Positions 48,516 to 58,452 of a stretch of DNA of 64,000 nucleotides are shown one piece after another. The DNA lies in contig JAESUM010000023.1 of the NCBI GenBank assembly GCA_016763075.1, forward strand, positions 1-64,000, in the 5' to 3' direction. Within the stretch, counting starts at the first letter, position 1, and each line of letters begins with the position of its first letter. Source of the stretch: Pseudomonadales bacterium. GTDB lineage: Bacteria > Pseudomonadota > Gammaproteobacteria > Pseudomonadales > JAHRWD01. Both the position numbers and the translations under genes were made by a program. The notes beneath the pieces were generated by a model. That model searched no databases. It saw only the letters and a program-made list of their open reading frames with translations, and had not been told where the DNA came from.

Positions 48516-50132
48516 TTATGAACTACAAGACAACATGGAACACCCAGCTTTGGTTCTGGCCCATTCGGGGCGTTTTTCGGCGTACTGTTCTTTGCTTGGT
48601 TGTTCGTCATAGGGCTTGCTTAGTAGTTCCAGAAGTTCGTTCACCATGCTGTTATCACCCTGTTCAGCTTTATCGATGGCCAGTTGCGCAAGGTAGTTTC
48701 TGAGTACATATTTTGGATTTACGGCATCCATTATTGTGCGCCGTTGTTGCTGACTGGTTGAGTCTTTTTGTACTCTTTTTTGGTAGGCGTTGAGCCATTC
48801 AAACAAGGTAGTTTTGTATGGTTGGGTGAGCTGTCGCGGTTGATAGTAAGCGCCGGTTAATTCGCTTGGAATATCGTTTTGCTCGGTAAGTGGTTTTGTT
48901 GTGTTTAGGTCTAGTTTGGCGAGGTTGCGAAAGAATATGGTCATGTCGGTTTCTACTTCTGCCAATAGAGCGAGTAGTTGGTCGAATAGCTCGGGGTCTG
49001 TTTGTGGGTCTAGGCTGGTGAGCCCTAGTTTTTTGGTCATCATGTTGCGCCAGCGGTTTTGAAAGCTGCTTTGGTAGGAGTTGTAGGCCTGTTGCACGGC
49101 TTCAAGATTGTCGATGATGGGCAATAGGGCGTTGCCGAGCTGGGCAAGGTTCCACTGTGCTATTTCGGGTTGGTTGCCAAAGCAGTAACGTTTGCCTTGG
49201 GCATCGGTGGTGTTGGGTGTCCAACCAGGGTCAAAATCTTCTAGCCAGCCGTAGGGGCCGTAGTCAATGGTGAGGCCCAGTATCGACATGTTATCGGTAT
49301 TCATGACGCCGTGTACAAAACCAACGCGCATCCATTGCACCACCATTTTTGCCGTGGTGTCGCAAATTTCTTGAAACCAGGCGATGTAGGTTTCGGGGCT
49401 GGGTTGCCCAAGGTGGGGGAAGTCGTTGGTAATGGTGAGGTCTACTAATTGTTTGAGTAGCTCGGTTTCACCACGTGATGCGTGTATTTGAAAATGCCCA
49501 AAGCGGGTGAAAGAGGGTGCTAACCGGCAAACGACTGCGCCTAGTTCGGCTTTTGGGTTGCCGTCGTAGAACATATCGCGGGTTACTTTTTCGCCGGTGG
49601 TCATTAGGCTGAGCGCGCGGGTGGTGGGTACGCCTAGGTAGTGCATGGCTTCACTGCACAGGAACTCTCTAACGGATGAGCGCAGCACGGCCAGCCCGTC
49701 GGCGCGGCGCGAATAGGGGGTGGGGCCAGAGCCTTTGAGTTGTATTGCCCAACGCTTACCTTGCTGATTGATGATTTCCCCTAGGTTTATTGCTCGGCCA
49801 TCGCCCAGCTGGCCTGCCCAGTTGCCAAACTGGTGGCCGCCGTAGCGGGTGGCGTAGGGCTGCATGTCGTCTAATACATGGTTGCCGCTAAAGGTTTGTA
49901 AAAAATCGGCGGAGCCGCAGGTTTGCTCAGATAAATTCAGCAAGTTGGCGGCGTCTTGCGAGTAGCTAACCAGGCTTGGGTTGGGTGTGATTTTGGGTGT
50001 CACCCATGAATAGCAGATGTCAGTCACTTGCCGCGTGTAGTTTTCATCGATGGGGTCTGCAGGTAATTCATGGGTGTAGCGGTTGTCGAATGAAAGATCT
50101 TTTAGACTGGATGGGGCTTTAGAAGCAGGCAT
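48516..50132 (-). CDS. selO: SelO/YdiU family protein adenylyltransferase (pseudokinase)
   Basis: YATRYGGHQFGNWAGQLGDGRAINLGEI, QLKGSGPTPYSRRADGLAVLRSSVREFLCSEAMHYLGVPTTRALSL, NTDNMSILGLTIDYGPYGWLEDFDP. Confidence 0.97.
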   Translation of the reverse strand: MPASKAPSSLKDLSFDNRYTHELPADPIDENYTRQVTDICYSWVTPKITPNPSLVSYSQDAANLLNLSEQTCGSADFLQTFSGNHVLDDMQPYATRYGGHQFGNWAGQLGDGRAINLGEIINQQGKRWAIQLKGSGPTPYSRRADGLAVLRSSVREFLCSEAMHYLGVPTTRALSLMTTGEKVTRDMFYDGNPKAELGAVVCRLAPSFTRFGHFQIHASRGETELLKQLVDLTITNDFPHLGQPSPETYIAWFQEICDTTAKMVVQWMRVGFVHGVMNTDNMSILGLTIDYGPYGWLEDFDPGWTPNTTDAQGKRYCFGNQPEIAQWNLAQLGNALLPIIDNLEAVQQAYNSYQSSFQNRWRNMMTKKLGLTSLDPQTDPELFDQLLALLAEVETDMTIFFRNLAKLDLNTTKPLTEQNDIPSELTGAYYQPRQLTQPYKTTLFEWLNAYQKRVQKDSTSQQQRRTIMDAVNPKYVLRNYLAQLAIDKAEQGDNSMVNELLELLSKPYDEQPSKEQYAEKRPEWARTKAGCSMLSCSS

Positions 50133-50219
50133 ATTTTTTTTAAACCGTAAGCAGTGTGAGCGATACCCGATAATAGCACGCGGGGCTGGGTGTCTAGCGA
50201 TGTTGAAACGACGAATGGG

Positions 50220-51293
50220 CTAGCAGTTGTTGTGGCGATAACCTTTTGAAACGGGGCTTTTGTGGTGGTTGGTGCAGGTTTGTATGCTTGCGGTGGTCGG
50301 GCGGTTTTGCAACGCAATGGGTGCTGTTCGGGCTGCACTAGACAGGTCCATAAAATCTTGGTTGTAGCTGGCAATGGTTTCTAACAGGTGTTGCAGTTGG
50401 TTTGGTGTAACCAGTGCGTGGATCTCTTGCATCAGTTGGTAGTAGTTGGTTTTGGTGGTGTTTATGGCTTGTAGGTATTCCGCTGGGTAGTTGGTTTCTG
50501 GGTGAAGCCAAATGGTACGCAGGTACTTTTCTATGTTTGCATAGTGCTCAGAGTGCTCAGAGTGCTCAGAGTGCTGGGGCTGTGTTGGAAGCTGGGAGCT
50601 ATTTAAGTTAACTGCATTGTTGGTCTGCGGTGCTGCTAACAGTGCAATCAGTTCGCGGTTTATTTGTTGCCGGTATTGTTTCGCCAATGACGATAGATCG
50701 AGGTTTTCTTCGGCATGTTTTTTAAGGATTGCGAGCTGCTGATCTGTGAGGTCGTCATAGCCATTTTCGAACTGATCTATGAGTTGACCGGTGCGGTGTT
50801 GAAGGCGTTTTTTACTGGAGTAATCCAGGTATTCATATTGCTCTTGCAGCTCTTCGGATAGCTGCTCAGAAAGGTACTGTATTTGCTCGTCATCTAATGT
50901 GCTAAGCACTTTGGCGATGGGCGCAATAGCAGGTTCCATTAGCTCAACATAGAGCACGCCCATTTGTGTTTCAGCCCAGCCGAAATCGGCCTCGGTAAGG
51001 GGTTTTTGCGCCCGTACTGCGGTTTCGTTTAATAGCTGTGTGTATTTGATGAGCTGGGTGGTGCGGTGCCAATGGAGCAGTTGGGCGATCTCTTTTTCAA
51101 GTTGCTGCTGCTGTTGGTCGTTTAAATTAAGGTAGTGGTTCGCTTGGTTGAGCGCGAGCCAGTCGAGCTGGTTATAAAGAAATTGAAAGCCGCTGCAGCC
51201 GTTGAGTAGTAGGCATAGCGCAACGATAAGCGGGCCTTTGGCACCGCGCTGTTGGTAATGGCTGAAAATACTTGCCGTTGTTGAGGTATGCAT
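50220..51293 (-). CDS. DUF6279-type lipoprotein
   Basis: Lipobox LLLNGCSGFQFLYNQLDWLALNQANHYLNLNDQQQQQLEKEIAQLLHWHR. Confidence 0.75.
   Translation of the reverse strand: MHTSTTASIFSHYQQRGAKGPLIVALCLLLNGCSGFQFLYNQLDWLALNQANHYLNLNDQQQQQLEKEIAQLLHWHRTTQLIKYTQLLNETAVRAQKPLTEADFGWAETQMGVLYVELMEPAIAPIAKVLSTLDDEQIQYLSEQLSEELQEQYEYLDYSSKKRLQHRTGQLIDQFENGYDDLTDQQLAILKKHAEENLDLSSLAKQYRQQINRELIALLAAPQTNNAVNLNSSQLPTQPQHSEHSEHSEHYANIEKYLRTIWLHPETNYPAEYLQAINTTKTNYYQLMQEIHALVTPNQLQHLLETIASYNQDFMDLSSAARTAPIALQNRPTTASIQTCTNHHKSPVSKGYRHNNC
50543..50575. repeat. 9-nt tandem repeat AGTGCTCAG x3.7 inside DUF6279 gene (encodes HSE repeats)
   Basis: Direct reading; protein SQPQHSEHSEHSEHYAN. Confidence 0.95.
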
Positions 51294-51375
51294 CCTTTTG
51301 CACCTGCAGAACGTTGGTTTTCAATGTGGGTGGTTAAAGCCCTGCCCGCAGTTTATGGGCTGCGGGCAGGGGTGA

Positions 51376-52845
51376 TTATGAAGCGAGTTCGTAGTCGCTC
51401 ATGTCGGGCTCTGCCATGGTGTTGCGAAAATGCTTCATAGACCAGGGCCAAGCAGCGGGCACGCCACGGTCATCCAAATACCAACTGTCACAGCCTGAAA
51501 CCCAAACGGTCTTTTTGGTAGCTTCTACGCGGTCGGTTTCAGTGCGATCTAGTGCGTCTTGTTTGGCGACGAATTGGGTGAAATCACTTTGCTGAATGTG
51601 ATCTACCAGTTTCATAAAGTAGCTGAACTGAATATCTGCAACGTCGATCAGTGAAAAGTTGCCCACTGGGCCATTGGGGCCATTGAGTAAAATAAGATTG
51701 GGGAACTCAGGGATAGCTACCGACAAGTATGCCGAGGGCCGTGCCTTCCAGGCTTCTTCTAGGGTTACGCCGTTGTTACCGGTGACTTCAATAGGGCGCA
51801 GAAATTGGTCCACTTGAAAACCGGTGGAAATTACCAATACGTCGAGCTTATGTAACTTGCCATCGGCGGTACGAATGCCTTCTGGCTCGATACCGGTGAT
51901 GCTTTCGGTTACCAGCTCGGTGTTGCGGTGTTGAATGGCATCGTAGTAGTTGTGCGACATGATGAGCCGCTTACAAGCTGCTTGGTAGTCGGGGCGCAGT
52001 TTTTCGCGCAGTACTGGGTCGGTTACGTTTTGCTCAAGGTTTTCGAGTGTTAGCTGGGCAATCATGGCCAGTGCTTCGGGGTTTTCGCCCACCACTGCGG
52101 ATGAAAACCCACCTTCAGATATGGCAACGTTTTCTGCACGAATGGCATCTAACAGCGCTGGGTTTTCGCGGAAGTTTAGTTTCTCTTGTTCTGTATATGC
52201 AGGGTTTGGCCGGGGCATGATCCACTGAGGAGTGCGCTGGAACTGCTCAAGTTTTTTAACTTTTCCGGATAAAGCACCAACAATTTGAATAGAGGTTGAG
52301 CCGGTGCCAATTATACCAATGCGTTTGTCTTCAAGCGGTACGCTGTGATTCCAGCGTGATGTATGAAACATGGTGCCTTCAAAGCTGTCGATACCTGGGA
52401 TATCTGGGTATGAAGGGCGGTGCAATACGCCGGTAGCGCCAATCACAAAATCAGCTTCGTCGAGATGGCCTTGGTTGGTTTTTAAGTGCCAGCGGCTGTT
52501 ACGAAACACCATTGAGGCGATTTCGGTATCGAATTTTACATGTGGGTAAACATCAAATTGATCCGCCACGCTTTGTAGGTACTCATATATTTCGGCACCG
52601 GGAGAGCAGTTGTAGCTCCAGTCGGGGTTGGGTGCAAAGGAGTAGCAGTAAAAGTGTGAGGGAACATCGCAGGCCACGCCTGGGTATTGGTTTTCGCGCC
52701 AGGTGCCGCCTAGGCTGCTGGCTTTTTCATAGAGGGTAAAGTTGGTATAGCCTGCTTCTTTTAACTTAACGGCGCTAAGAATCCCCGCCATTCCTCCACC
52801 GATAATAATGAACCGAAGGTTCTTGTTCTGTGGGTTACTACTCAT
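51376..52845 (-). CDS. Flavin-containing (Baeyer-Villiger type) monooxygenase
   Basis: FIIIGGGMAGILSAVKLKEAGYTNFTLYEKASSLGGTWRENQYPGVACDVPSHFYCYSF; GIIGTGSTSIQIVGAL; FHTSRWNHS. Confidence 0.92.
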   Translation of the reverse strand: MSSNPQNKNLRFIIIGGGMAGILSAVKLKEAGYTNFTLYEKASSLGGTWRENQYPGVACDVPSHFYCYSFAPNPDWSYNCSPGAEIYEYLQSVADQFDVYPHVKFDTEIASMVFRNSRWHLKTNQGHLDEADFVIGATGVLHRPSYPDIPGIDSFEGTMFHTSRWNHSVPLEDKRIGIIGTGSTSIQIVGALSGKVKKLEQFQRTPQWIMPRPNPAYTEQEKLNFRENPALLDAIRAENVAISEGGFSSAVVGENPEALAMIAQLTLENLEQNVTDPVLREKLRPDYQAACKRLIMSHNYYDAIQHRNTELVTESITGIEPEGIRTADGKLHKLDVLVISTGFQVDQFLRPIEVTGNNGVTLEEAWKARPSAYLSVAIPEFPNLILLNGPNGPVGNFSLIDVADIQFSYFMKLVDHIQQSDFTQFVAKQDALDRTETDRVEATKKTVWVSGCDSWYLDDRGVPAAWPWSMKHFRNTMAEPDMSDYELAS

Positions 52846-53245
52846 GGTGTATAGCTCCTAAATTTTTGTTTTTATTTGTTGGAGTGACTACGACACAACC
52901 AATATTGTGCGCTGATCGCACGGTGTTTAGTACTAACTTGGTAAGCCTAACATAAGCTGATCTGATGATTTTGCAGGTAGTTTGTTCTTCATTCAATATT
53001 TGTGGCAACGGATATTGAATATGGCTAACCTATTTGAAAAAATGATGTGAGATAACCTAGCCTCAAAGGTCTATTTGTACGGTAATGGTGAAATTGGCTC
53101 CGGCCAGATTATGGTATATTGGTTTTAATATGTGTTTTTCTATAACAAGTAGTTCTAACGATAATGGCGTAACGCGTCACTGGTTTGGCAGAAATGGAGA
53201 TTTCGAGAAATGGTAGCAGTAGGTTCGGCTAAATCGAGCAAGCTT

Positions 53246-53620
53246 ATGAATAAAACAACAGCGGCTAAGCATGAACAAAAACCGTTTCGATGTGCTGTGT
53301 TGATAGGGCTGATTTTTGGTTCGTACAGTGTAATTGCCGAGCAACCAGCTCAACTTGATGAGTTGAGCCCCACACAAGAAAAACAGCAAGTTACGGAAGT
53401 TGAAATAAGCCACCCAAAAGAAAACCTTGCGGCTGAAATCCTTCAGATTCAGTTTGATCTACGCAAGCTAGGGTATTACAAAAACGAACTCAACGGCGTG
53501 TTAGACCGCGCCACCCGCGACTCTATACGTGTGTACCAGCTTGAGCATGTATTGGATATCGATGGCGAGTGGTCACTTCAACTTAAGGGTTCTTTAAGTA
53601 AAGCAACGGGCCGTTTATAA
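53246..53620 (+). CDS. Peptidoglycan-binding domain protein
   Basis: EILQIQFDLRKLGYYKNELNGVLDRATRDSIRVYQLEHVLDIDG. Confidence 0.75.
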   Translation: MNKTTAAKHEQKPFRCAVLIGLIFGSYSVIAEQPAQLDELSPTQEKQQVTEVEISHPKENLAAEILQIQFDLRKLGYYKNELNGVLDRATRDSIRVYQLEHVLDIDGEWSLQLKGSLSKATGRL

Positions 53621-53679
53621 AATAAATGTTGGAATCTCTTTTATTACAGTTATTAGCCCATTTTTTGGCAGCACTGTGA

Positions 53680-54876
53680 ATGGTTATGAATAGAAATTTA
53701 ATTGTTTTAACACTCGCACAGTCTTTAGGAATGTGTAGTGGTCCGTTGGTAATTTTACTGGGGGGCATTCTAGGAGCCAAAATGGCATCGAGCAGTGGCC
53801 TGGCCACCTTGCCGGTCGCGTTTATGATTATTGGCTCTGTAATGGCTATTACACCTGCGACCATGATCATGGGGCGCTTTGGCCGCCGCACGGGTTTTGT
53901 TATTGGCAGTTTGGTGGCGGTATGCGGGTGCCTGACTGGAGCCTACTCCATTTATATTAATTATTTTCCGCTACTGTGCATTGCCGTGATGATGATTGGC
54001 TTTAATATGGCCGTGATTCAGCAATACCGTTTTGCTGCGGTAGAAAATGTATTGCCAGAAAACTCCAGTAAAGCGATTTCGCTGGTAATGAGTGGCGGTA
54101 TTTTGGCTGCATATGTTGGTCCTGAACTGGTCATAGGGACGCAAAATTGGCTGCAATACGGTTTATATAGCGGCTCATTTGTTGCCCTTGCGGTAGTGTT
54201 GGCTATGGCAGGTTTTGTATTATTATTTTACACCGAAGAAAAACCTGAAGAGCCAACACCGGTAGAGCTAAAGTCAGAAGGGTTCTGGAGTTTGCTGCTA
54301 TCGCCGCACCTGTTTTTGCTAGCGGTTGCCACCAGCGCAGTTGCTTTTGGGGTTATGAGTTTGGTGATGACTGCAACACCGGTACACATGCATGTGGGCC
54401 ATCATTTTAGTGTTGAAGATACCGCCTGGGTTATTCAAAGTCACATATTAGCTATGTTCATACCGTCGCTATTTAGTGGCTACTTAATCTCTAAATTAGG
54501 CGTAATGAAAATACTGGTTGCGGGTATTGGGTTGTTATTTGCAGCGGTTATTCTTGCCATGACCGAGCTAAAGTTAAATGGCTATTGGTCAGTGTTGGTA
54601 TTGCTAGGCGTGGGTTGGAATTTCTTATTTACCGCAGGCACTACTCTATTAACCAGTTCATACAATCCAGCGCAGCGCTATAAAGCACAAGCAGGACATG
54701 ACTTAACGGTGTTTGGTTTTCAAGCCAGTGCAGCACTTCTTTCTGGTGTAATTTTGTATCAATTTGGTTGGTTTGATATTCAGGTCATCAGCATGATTTT
54801 ATTGAGCATACTGACGCTTGGGTTTATTTATATGCGCAAGAAATTGGCCGCTAGTACGGCTGATTCTATTAGTTAG
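53680..54876 (+). CDS. MFS transporter
   Basis: Multi-TM; MGRFGRRTGFVIGSLVAVCGCLTGAYS. Confidence 0.88.
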   Translation: MVMNRNLIVLTLAQSLGMCSGPLVILLGGILGAKMASSSGLATLPVAFMIIGSVMAITPATMIMGRFGRRTGFVIGSLVAVCGCLTGAYSIYINYFPLLCIAVMMIGFNMAVIQQYRFAAVENVLPENSSKAISLVMSGGILAAYVGPELVIGTQNWLQYGLYSGSFVALAVVLAMAGFVLLFYTEEKPEEPTPVELKSEGFWSLLLSPHLFLLAVATSAVAFGVMSLVMTATPVHMHVGHHFSVEDTAWVIQSHILAMFIPSLFSGYLISKLGVMKILVAGIGLLFAAVILAMTELKLNGYWSVLVLLGVGWNFLFTAGTTLLTSSYNPAQRYKAQAGHDLTVFGFQASAALLSGVILYQFGWFDIQVISMILLSILTLGFIYMRKKLAASTADSIS

Positions 54877-54912
54877 TGAATTGTTAATAAGCATCTATGT
54901 ACTGTTTTGGTA

Positions 54913-55833
54913 ATGGTTATGGTCCGTAATTTAGTTTCTTTATTTTCAGCTGTATTACTGATCTGCCAGTGTTTTAGCACCTTCGTTTATGCAGACACAC
55001 ACAAGCCATTAACAAACCAAGCCAATTCGCATTTGGTGTGGAAAGCTACGGTGGGCAACAGTACTTTGTATTTGATGGGGTCAATTCATTTTGGTTTACC
55101 ATCTATGTATCCGCTGCCCGACAGAATTATGAAGGCGTTTAACAGCGCGGATACCTTAATGGTTGAGGTAGATATTCGTGAAGACGCCTCAGCCAGTGCC
55201 GCACCCCTTATTATGGAATACGGGTTTTATCGGGACGGCAGCAGCTTGGCTGACCGCCTTTCGGCAGCTCAATATAAACGACTTGAACAAACGCTCACTA
55301 AATTGGGTATTCCGATAGAAAGTATATTGCCTCAGAAACCATGGTTGGTCGTGTTAGGTTTAACCGCGTATTCAGTTAAAACACTTGGGTTTTCTGACCA
55401 ATTAGGAGTCGACCGGTATTTCCTAGATCGCGCATCCAACAAAACAGTGGTTCAGCTTGAAACCTTAGGAAAGCAGATTAAATTGATGGACGGCTTCAGT
55501 GACAAAGAGCAGGTTTGGATGCTGGATCAAAGCTTAGACGAGCTGGATGTAGCCTCTGTAGAACTGGAAAAAATGTTACATAGCTGGAAAATGGGTGATG
55601 CAAAAGCAATGCTTCAACAAACGGCTCAAGAATTCCAAGGTGAAAAAATTGGCAATCATGTTTTTCAAAAAATAATCTTGGATCGAAACCACAGCATGAA
55701 TACGACGATTGAAAATATTGCCTCAACTAAGGCAGGAATCTACTTTATTGTGGTTGGCGCAGGGCACCTCGTCGGCCCAGAAGGTATGCCTGCGCTATTA
55801 AAAGCTACAGGGCATTCAGTACAACGATTTTAA
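54913..55833 (+). CDS. TraB/GumN family protein
   Basis: LVWKATVGNSTLYLMGSIHFGLPSMYPLP, MVEVDI, FIVVGAGHLVGPEGMPALLKATGHSV. Confidence 0.92.
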   Translation: MVMVRNLVSLFSAVLLICQCFSTFVYADTHKPLTNQANSHLVWKATVGNSTLYLMGSIHFGLPSMYPLPDRIMKAFNSADTLMVEVDIREDASASAAPLIMEYGFYRDGSSLADRLSAAQYKRLEQTLTKLGIPIESILPQKPWLVVLGLTAYSVKTLGFSDQLGVDRYFLDRASNKTVVQLETLGKQIKLMDGFSDKEQVWMLDQSLDELDVASVELEKMLHSWKMGDAKAMLQQTAQEFQGEKIGNHVFQKIILDRNHSMNTTIENIASTKAGIYFIVVGAGHLVGPEGMPALLKATGHSVQRF

Positions 55834-55934
55834 GCAGATACAGTTAACTAATCTAAACTTAAAGAATAAATGTTCAGTTTCAACATAAAATATTTGATCT
55901 GAAAATAAAGAATTGCACGGGGTTGTTGTAATAA

Positions 55935-56501
55935 ATGGATGCATTTGAATATGTGATGGTGATTGTCTCAATCATTACTGGCTTGGGGCTTTCTACTATT
56001 CTTACCGGTATTGGCGAGCTTATTCAAGGTCGTAAAATTATTCGGGTATATGGAATACACCTGATATGGGTAGGTTTTATATTCTTGTTGCAGGTCGAAC
56101 TTTGGTGGGTGTGGTGGGAGCTACGTAGCCGTATCGAATGGGATTTGGCATCATTCTTTCTATTGCTATCACACCCAATCGTACTGTACGTATTGAGTAT
56201 TATGGCCTTTCCCAATATTTCGATGGGTGATGAAATTGACCTAAAAGAATATTATTACGAAAACAGAACCTGGTTTTTTGGCGTATTTAGCATCTACCCA
56301 GCATTAAATTTAGTACGAGATTTTGTGTTTTTAGACGCGCCTATGTTGCACAGCCGCCACCTGTTTTTGGTGTGCTTTATTATGTTGACGGTTTGCTTGG
56401 CATGGACGGCTAAAAAGTGGCTTCATCAGTTTACTGCATACACTACCGTAACGGTGGCGATGGTTTATATGTACTTATTTGTAGGTGGGATCACTGATTA
56501 G
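55935..56501 (+). CDS. Hypothetical multi-TM membrane protein
   Basis: 188 aa with several TM segments. Confidence 0.6.
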   Translation: MDAFEYVMVIVSIITGLGLSTILTGIGELIQGRKIIRVYGIHLIWVGFIFLLQVELWWVWWELRSRIEWDLASFFLLLSHPIVLYVLSIMAFPNISMGDEIDLKEYYYENRTWFFGVFSIYPALNLVRDFVFLDAPMLHSRHLFLVCFIMLTVCLAWTAKKWLHQFTAYTTVTVAMVYMYLFVGGITD

Positions 56502-56544
56502 CGTAGCTGCACAGCAAGTTTATTAGAAGGACGAGGTAAGCAAC

Positions 56545-56582
56545 AAAAAAAAGAAAAACTACCCGACACATAGGGTGTCGGG
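56545..56582 (-). terminator. Intrinsic terminator for minus-strand hydrolase
   Basis: CCCGACAC-loop-GTGTCGGG with T-rich tract on minus strand. Confidence 0.7.
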
Positions 56583-56612
56583 CAAACGGGGTTAACCTAA
56601 CGGAACGTTAAG

Positions 56613-57500
56613 CTACTTCCACTGGTTAAGCGCATTTTTGAGTATTTTTGTGAACTCAATGGGTTGGTCCAAGAATACATGGTGCTGAGCATCGGGAACC
56701 GAAATAAACGGCACATGGGCACCGTATAAACCGCGCATAAACTCAATCGAGTCAGGTTTGAAAAACAAACTTTGTGCGCCGTGAATAACGGTCGTGTTGC
56801 ATTGGATGCTGGGGATATCTTTCTTGAGTTCGCGGGTATCAGTCTTTGGTCCAAACAGATGATCGAACTTCCACATCACCCCTTCTTCCACGCTCATGAG
56901 TGAATGGCGGCCAATGTAGTCGAGAATATAGTCATTCTCGCAGGGTTGAGCGGGCAACAATTTGAAGCGCAACATGGCGTCTTCAGTGCTTTCATATACA
57001 CGCCGTGGCTTGAAGCCACCTTCTTTTTGGTCTTTTTCCTGATTCAAAAACTGCGGCGATAAAACCGTATCGACAATGACCACACCTTTAAGCCTGTCGC
57101 CATACAGCGCTGCCGTTTTAAGTGTGCAAAACCCGCCAAAACTGTGTGAGACAATCACTTTATCGTCGCCGAAACCACAGGCATCCGATACTGCGATCAT
57201 GGCATCCGCATGATTGGTAAGGGTGTATTCATCTAAATGGTCGCTTTCGCCCATACCAAAGATATCGATCGCAGCGACTGAATACTCTTCCATAAAATAA
57301 GGTGCAATAAAGTCCCACCAATGGCTGTGCGCGCCGCCACCATGAACAAACAACAAGCCCGGTTTGTTGGCAGAGTTTTCATCAGCCCAGCGAACGTAAT
57401 GGATTTTAGAGCCGTTGACTTCAATAAAGTAATCTTGCTGAGGTGTTGCGACGACTTCTTTGAACCAATCGGGGGCGTTGGGCAGTACACTAATACTCAT
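56613..57500 (-). CDS. Alpha/beta hydrolase
   Basis: GLLFVHGGGAHSHWWDFIAPYF, VIVSHSFGGFCTLKTAALYGDRLKG; start at internal ATG. Confidence 0.88.
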   Translation of the reverse strand: MSISVLPNAPDWFKEVVATPQQDYFIEVNGSKIHYVRWADENSANKPGLLFVHGGGAHSHWWDFIAPYFMEEYSVAAIDIFGMGESDHLDEYTLTNHADAMIAVSDACGFGDDKVIVSHSFGGFCTLKTAALYGDRLKGVVIVDTVLSPQFLNQEKDQKEGGFKPRRVYESTEDAMLRFKLLPAQPCENDYILDYIGRHSLMSVEEGVMWKFDHLFGPKTDTRELKKDIPSIQCNTTVIHGAQSLFFKPDSIEFMRGLYGAHVPFISVPDAQHHVFLDQPIEFTKILKNALNQWK

Positions 57501-57599
57501 TGCAGTGTCTCGTTCATAATGTGGATTTGTGAGGCGCCATTCGCCCTGCGGCGAATAGCAAAACGCGCAATTATACTCGATAGAGCACAATAATTCCGG

Positions 57600-58229
57600 T
57601 TAGCGGGGCGTGTAGGGGTTGGTGCGCCGTTCGTGGCCAAAGGTGGATTCTGGGCCATGGCCGGGTATAAACGTCACATCGTCGCCCAATGGCCAGAGTT
57701 TATCGACGATAGAATCCATCAACTGGTCGTGATTGCCACCAGGAAAATCAGACCTACCGACAGAGCCGGCAAACAGTACATCGCCTACTTGCGCCAGCTT
57801 AGCTTCGCGGTTGAAGAAAATAATGTGCCCAGGGGTATGGCCAGGGCAGTGATAAACTTCTAATTTGATATTACCAAAAGTGACTTGGTCGCCATCCACC
57901 AACCAGCGATCTGGCTCAAAGGTTTCACCGTTGATGCCGAACATTTTGCTTTGCTCAGGGATTTTAGAAATCAGCTCAGCTTCATTTTTGTGTGGACCTT
58001 CCACAGGAATAGAGAGCTTCTTAGAAATAGCAGACACGGAGCCCGCGTGGTCCATATGGCCATGGGTGACCAGTACTTTTTCGAGGGTTACACCGAACTG
58101 TTCAACCATTTGGTAGATGCGGTCGGTATCGCCACCGGGGTCAATGATCGCGCCTTTCATGGTTTCTTCACACCAAAACAGTGTGCAGTTTTGTTCAAAC
58201 GGAGTGACTGGCAATACGGCAAATTTCAT
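57600..58229 (-). CDS. MBL-fold hydrolase (YcbL/glyoxalase II-like)
   Basis: VLVTHGHMDHAGSV, CPGHTPGHIIFFNREAKLAQVGDVLFAGSVGRSDFPGGN, FIPGHGPESTFGHER. Confidence 0.92.
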   Translation of the reverse strand: MKFAVLPVTPFEQNCTLFWCEETMKGAIIDPGGDTDRIYQMVEQFGVTLEKVLVTHGHMDHAGSVSAISKKLSIPVEGPHKNEAELISKIPEQSKMFGINGETFEPDRWLVDGDQVTFGNIKLEVYHCPGHTPGHIIFFNREAKLAQVGDVLFAGSVGRSDFPGGNHDQLMDSIVDKLWPLGDDVTFIPGHGPESTFGHERRTNPYTPR

Positions 58230-58452
58230 CGGTTTGTCCTGAGCAAATGCTATCGTCGGTTAAGAATAGCGGTGGCACAATAATAGCGGGACTTCGCCGC
58301 CTTTAGTGTTATTCATCGGAAGTTAGCTGGTTATTTTCGCTAAATCGCCGATAGAATGCCAACTTGGTTTGCCACAATGGCAAAAGCTGCAGTGAGTTCA
58401 TTGCACTTAAGTGGATAATGTTGGTTGATAAACTTCACATTTTGAGTTTTCG

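Noticed and set aside
50543-50575. 9-nt repeat considered as CRISPR-like or regulatory array
   Set aside because: It is an in-frame HSE tripeptide expansion in a lipoprotein gene; no spacers.
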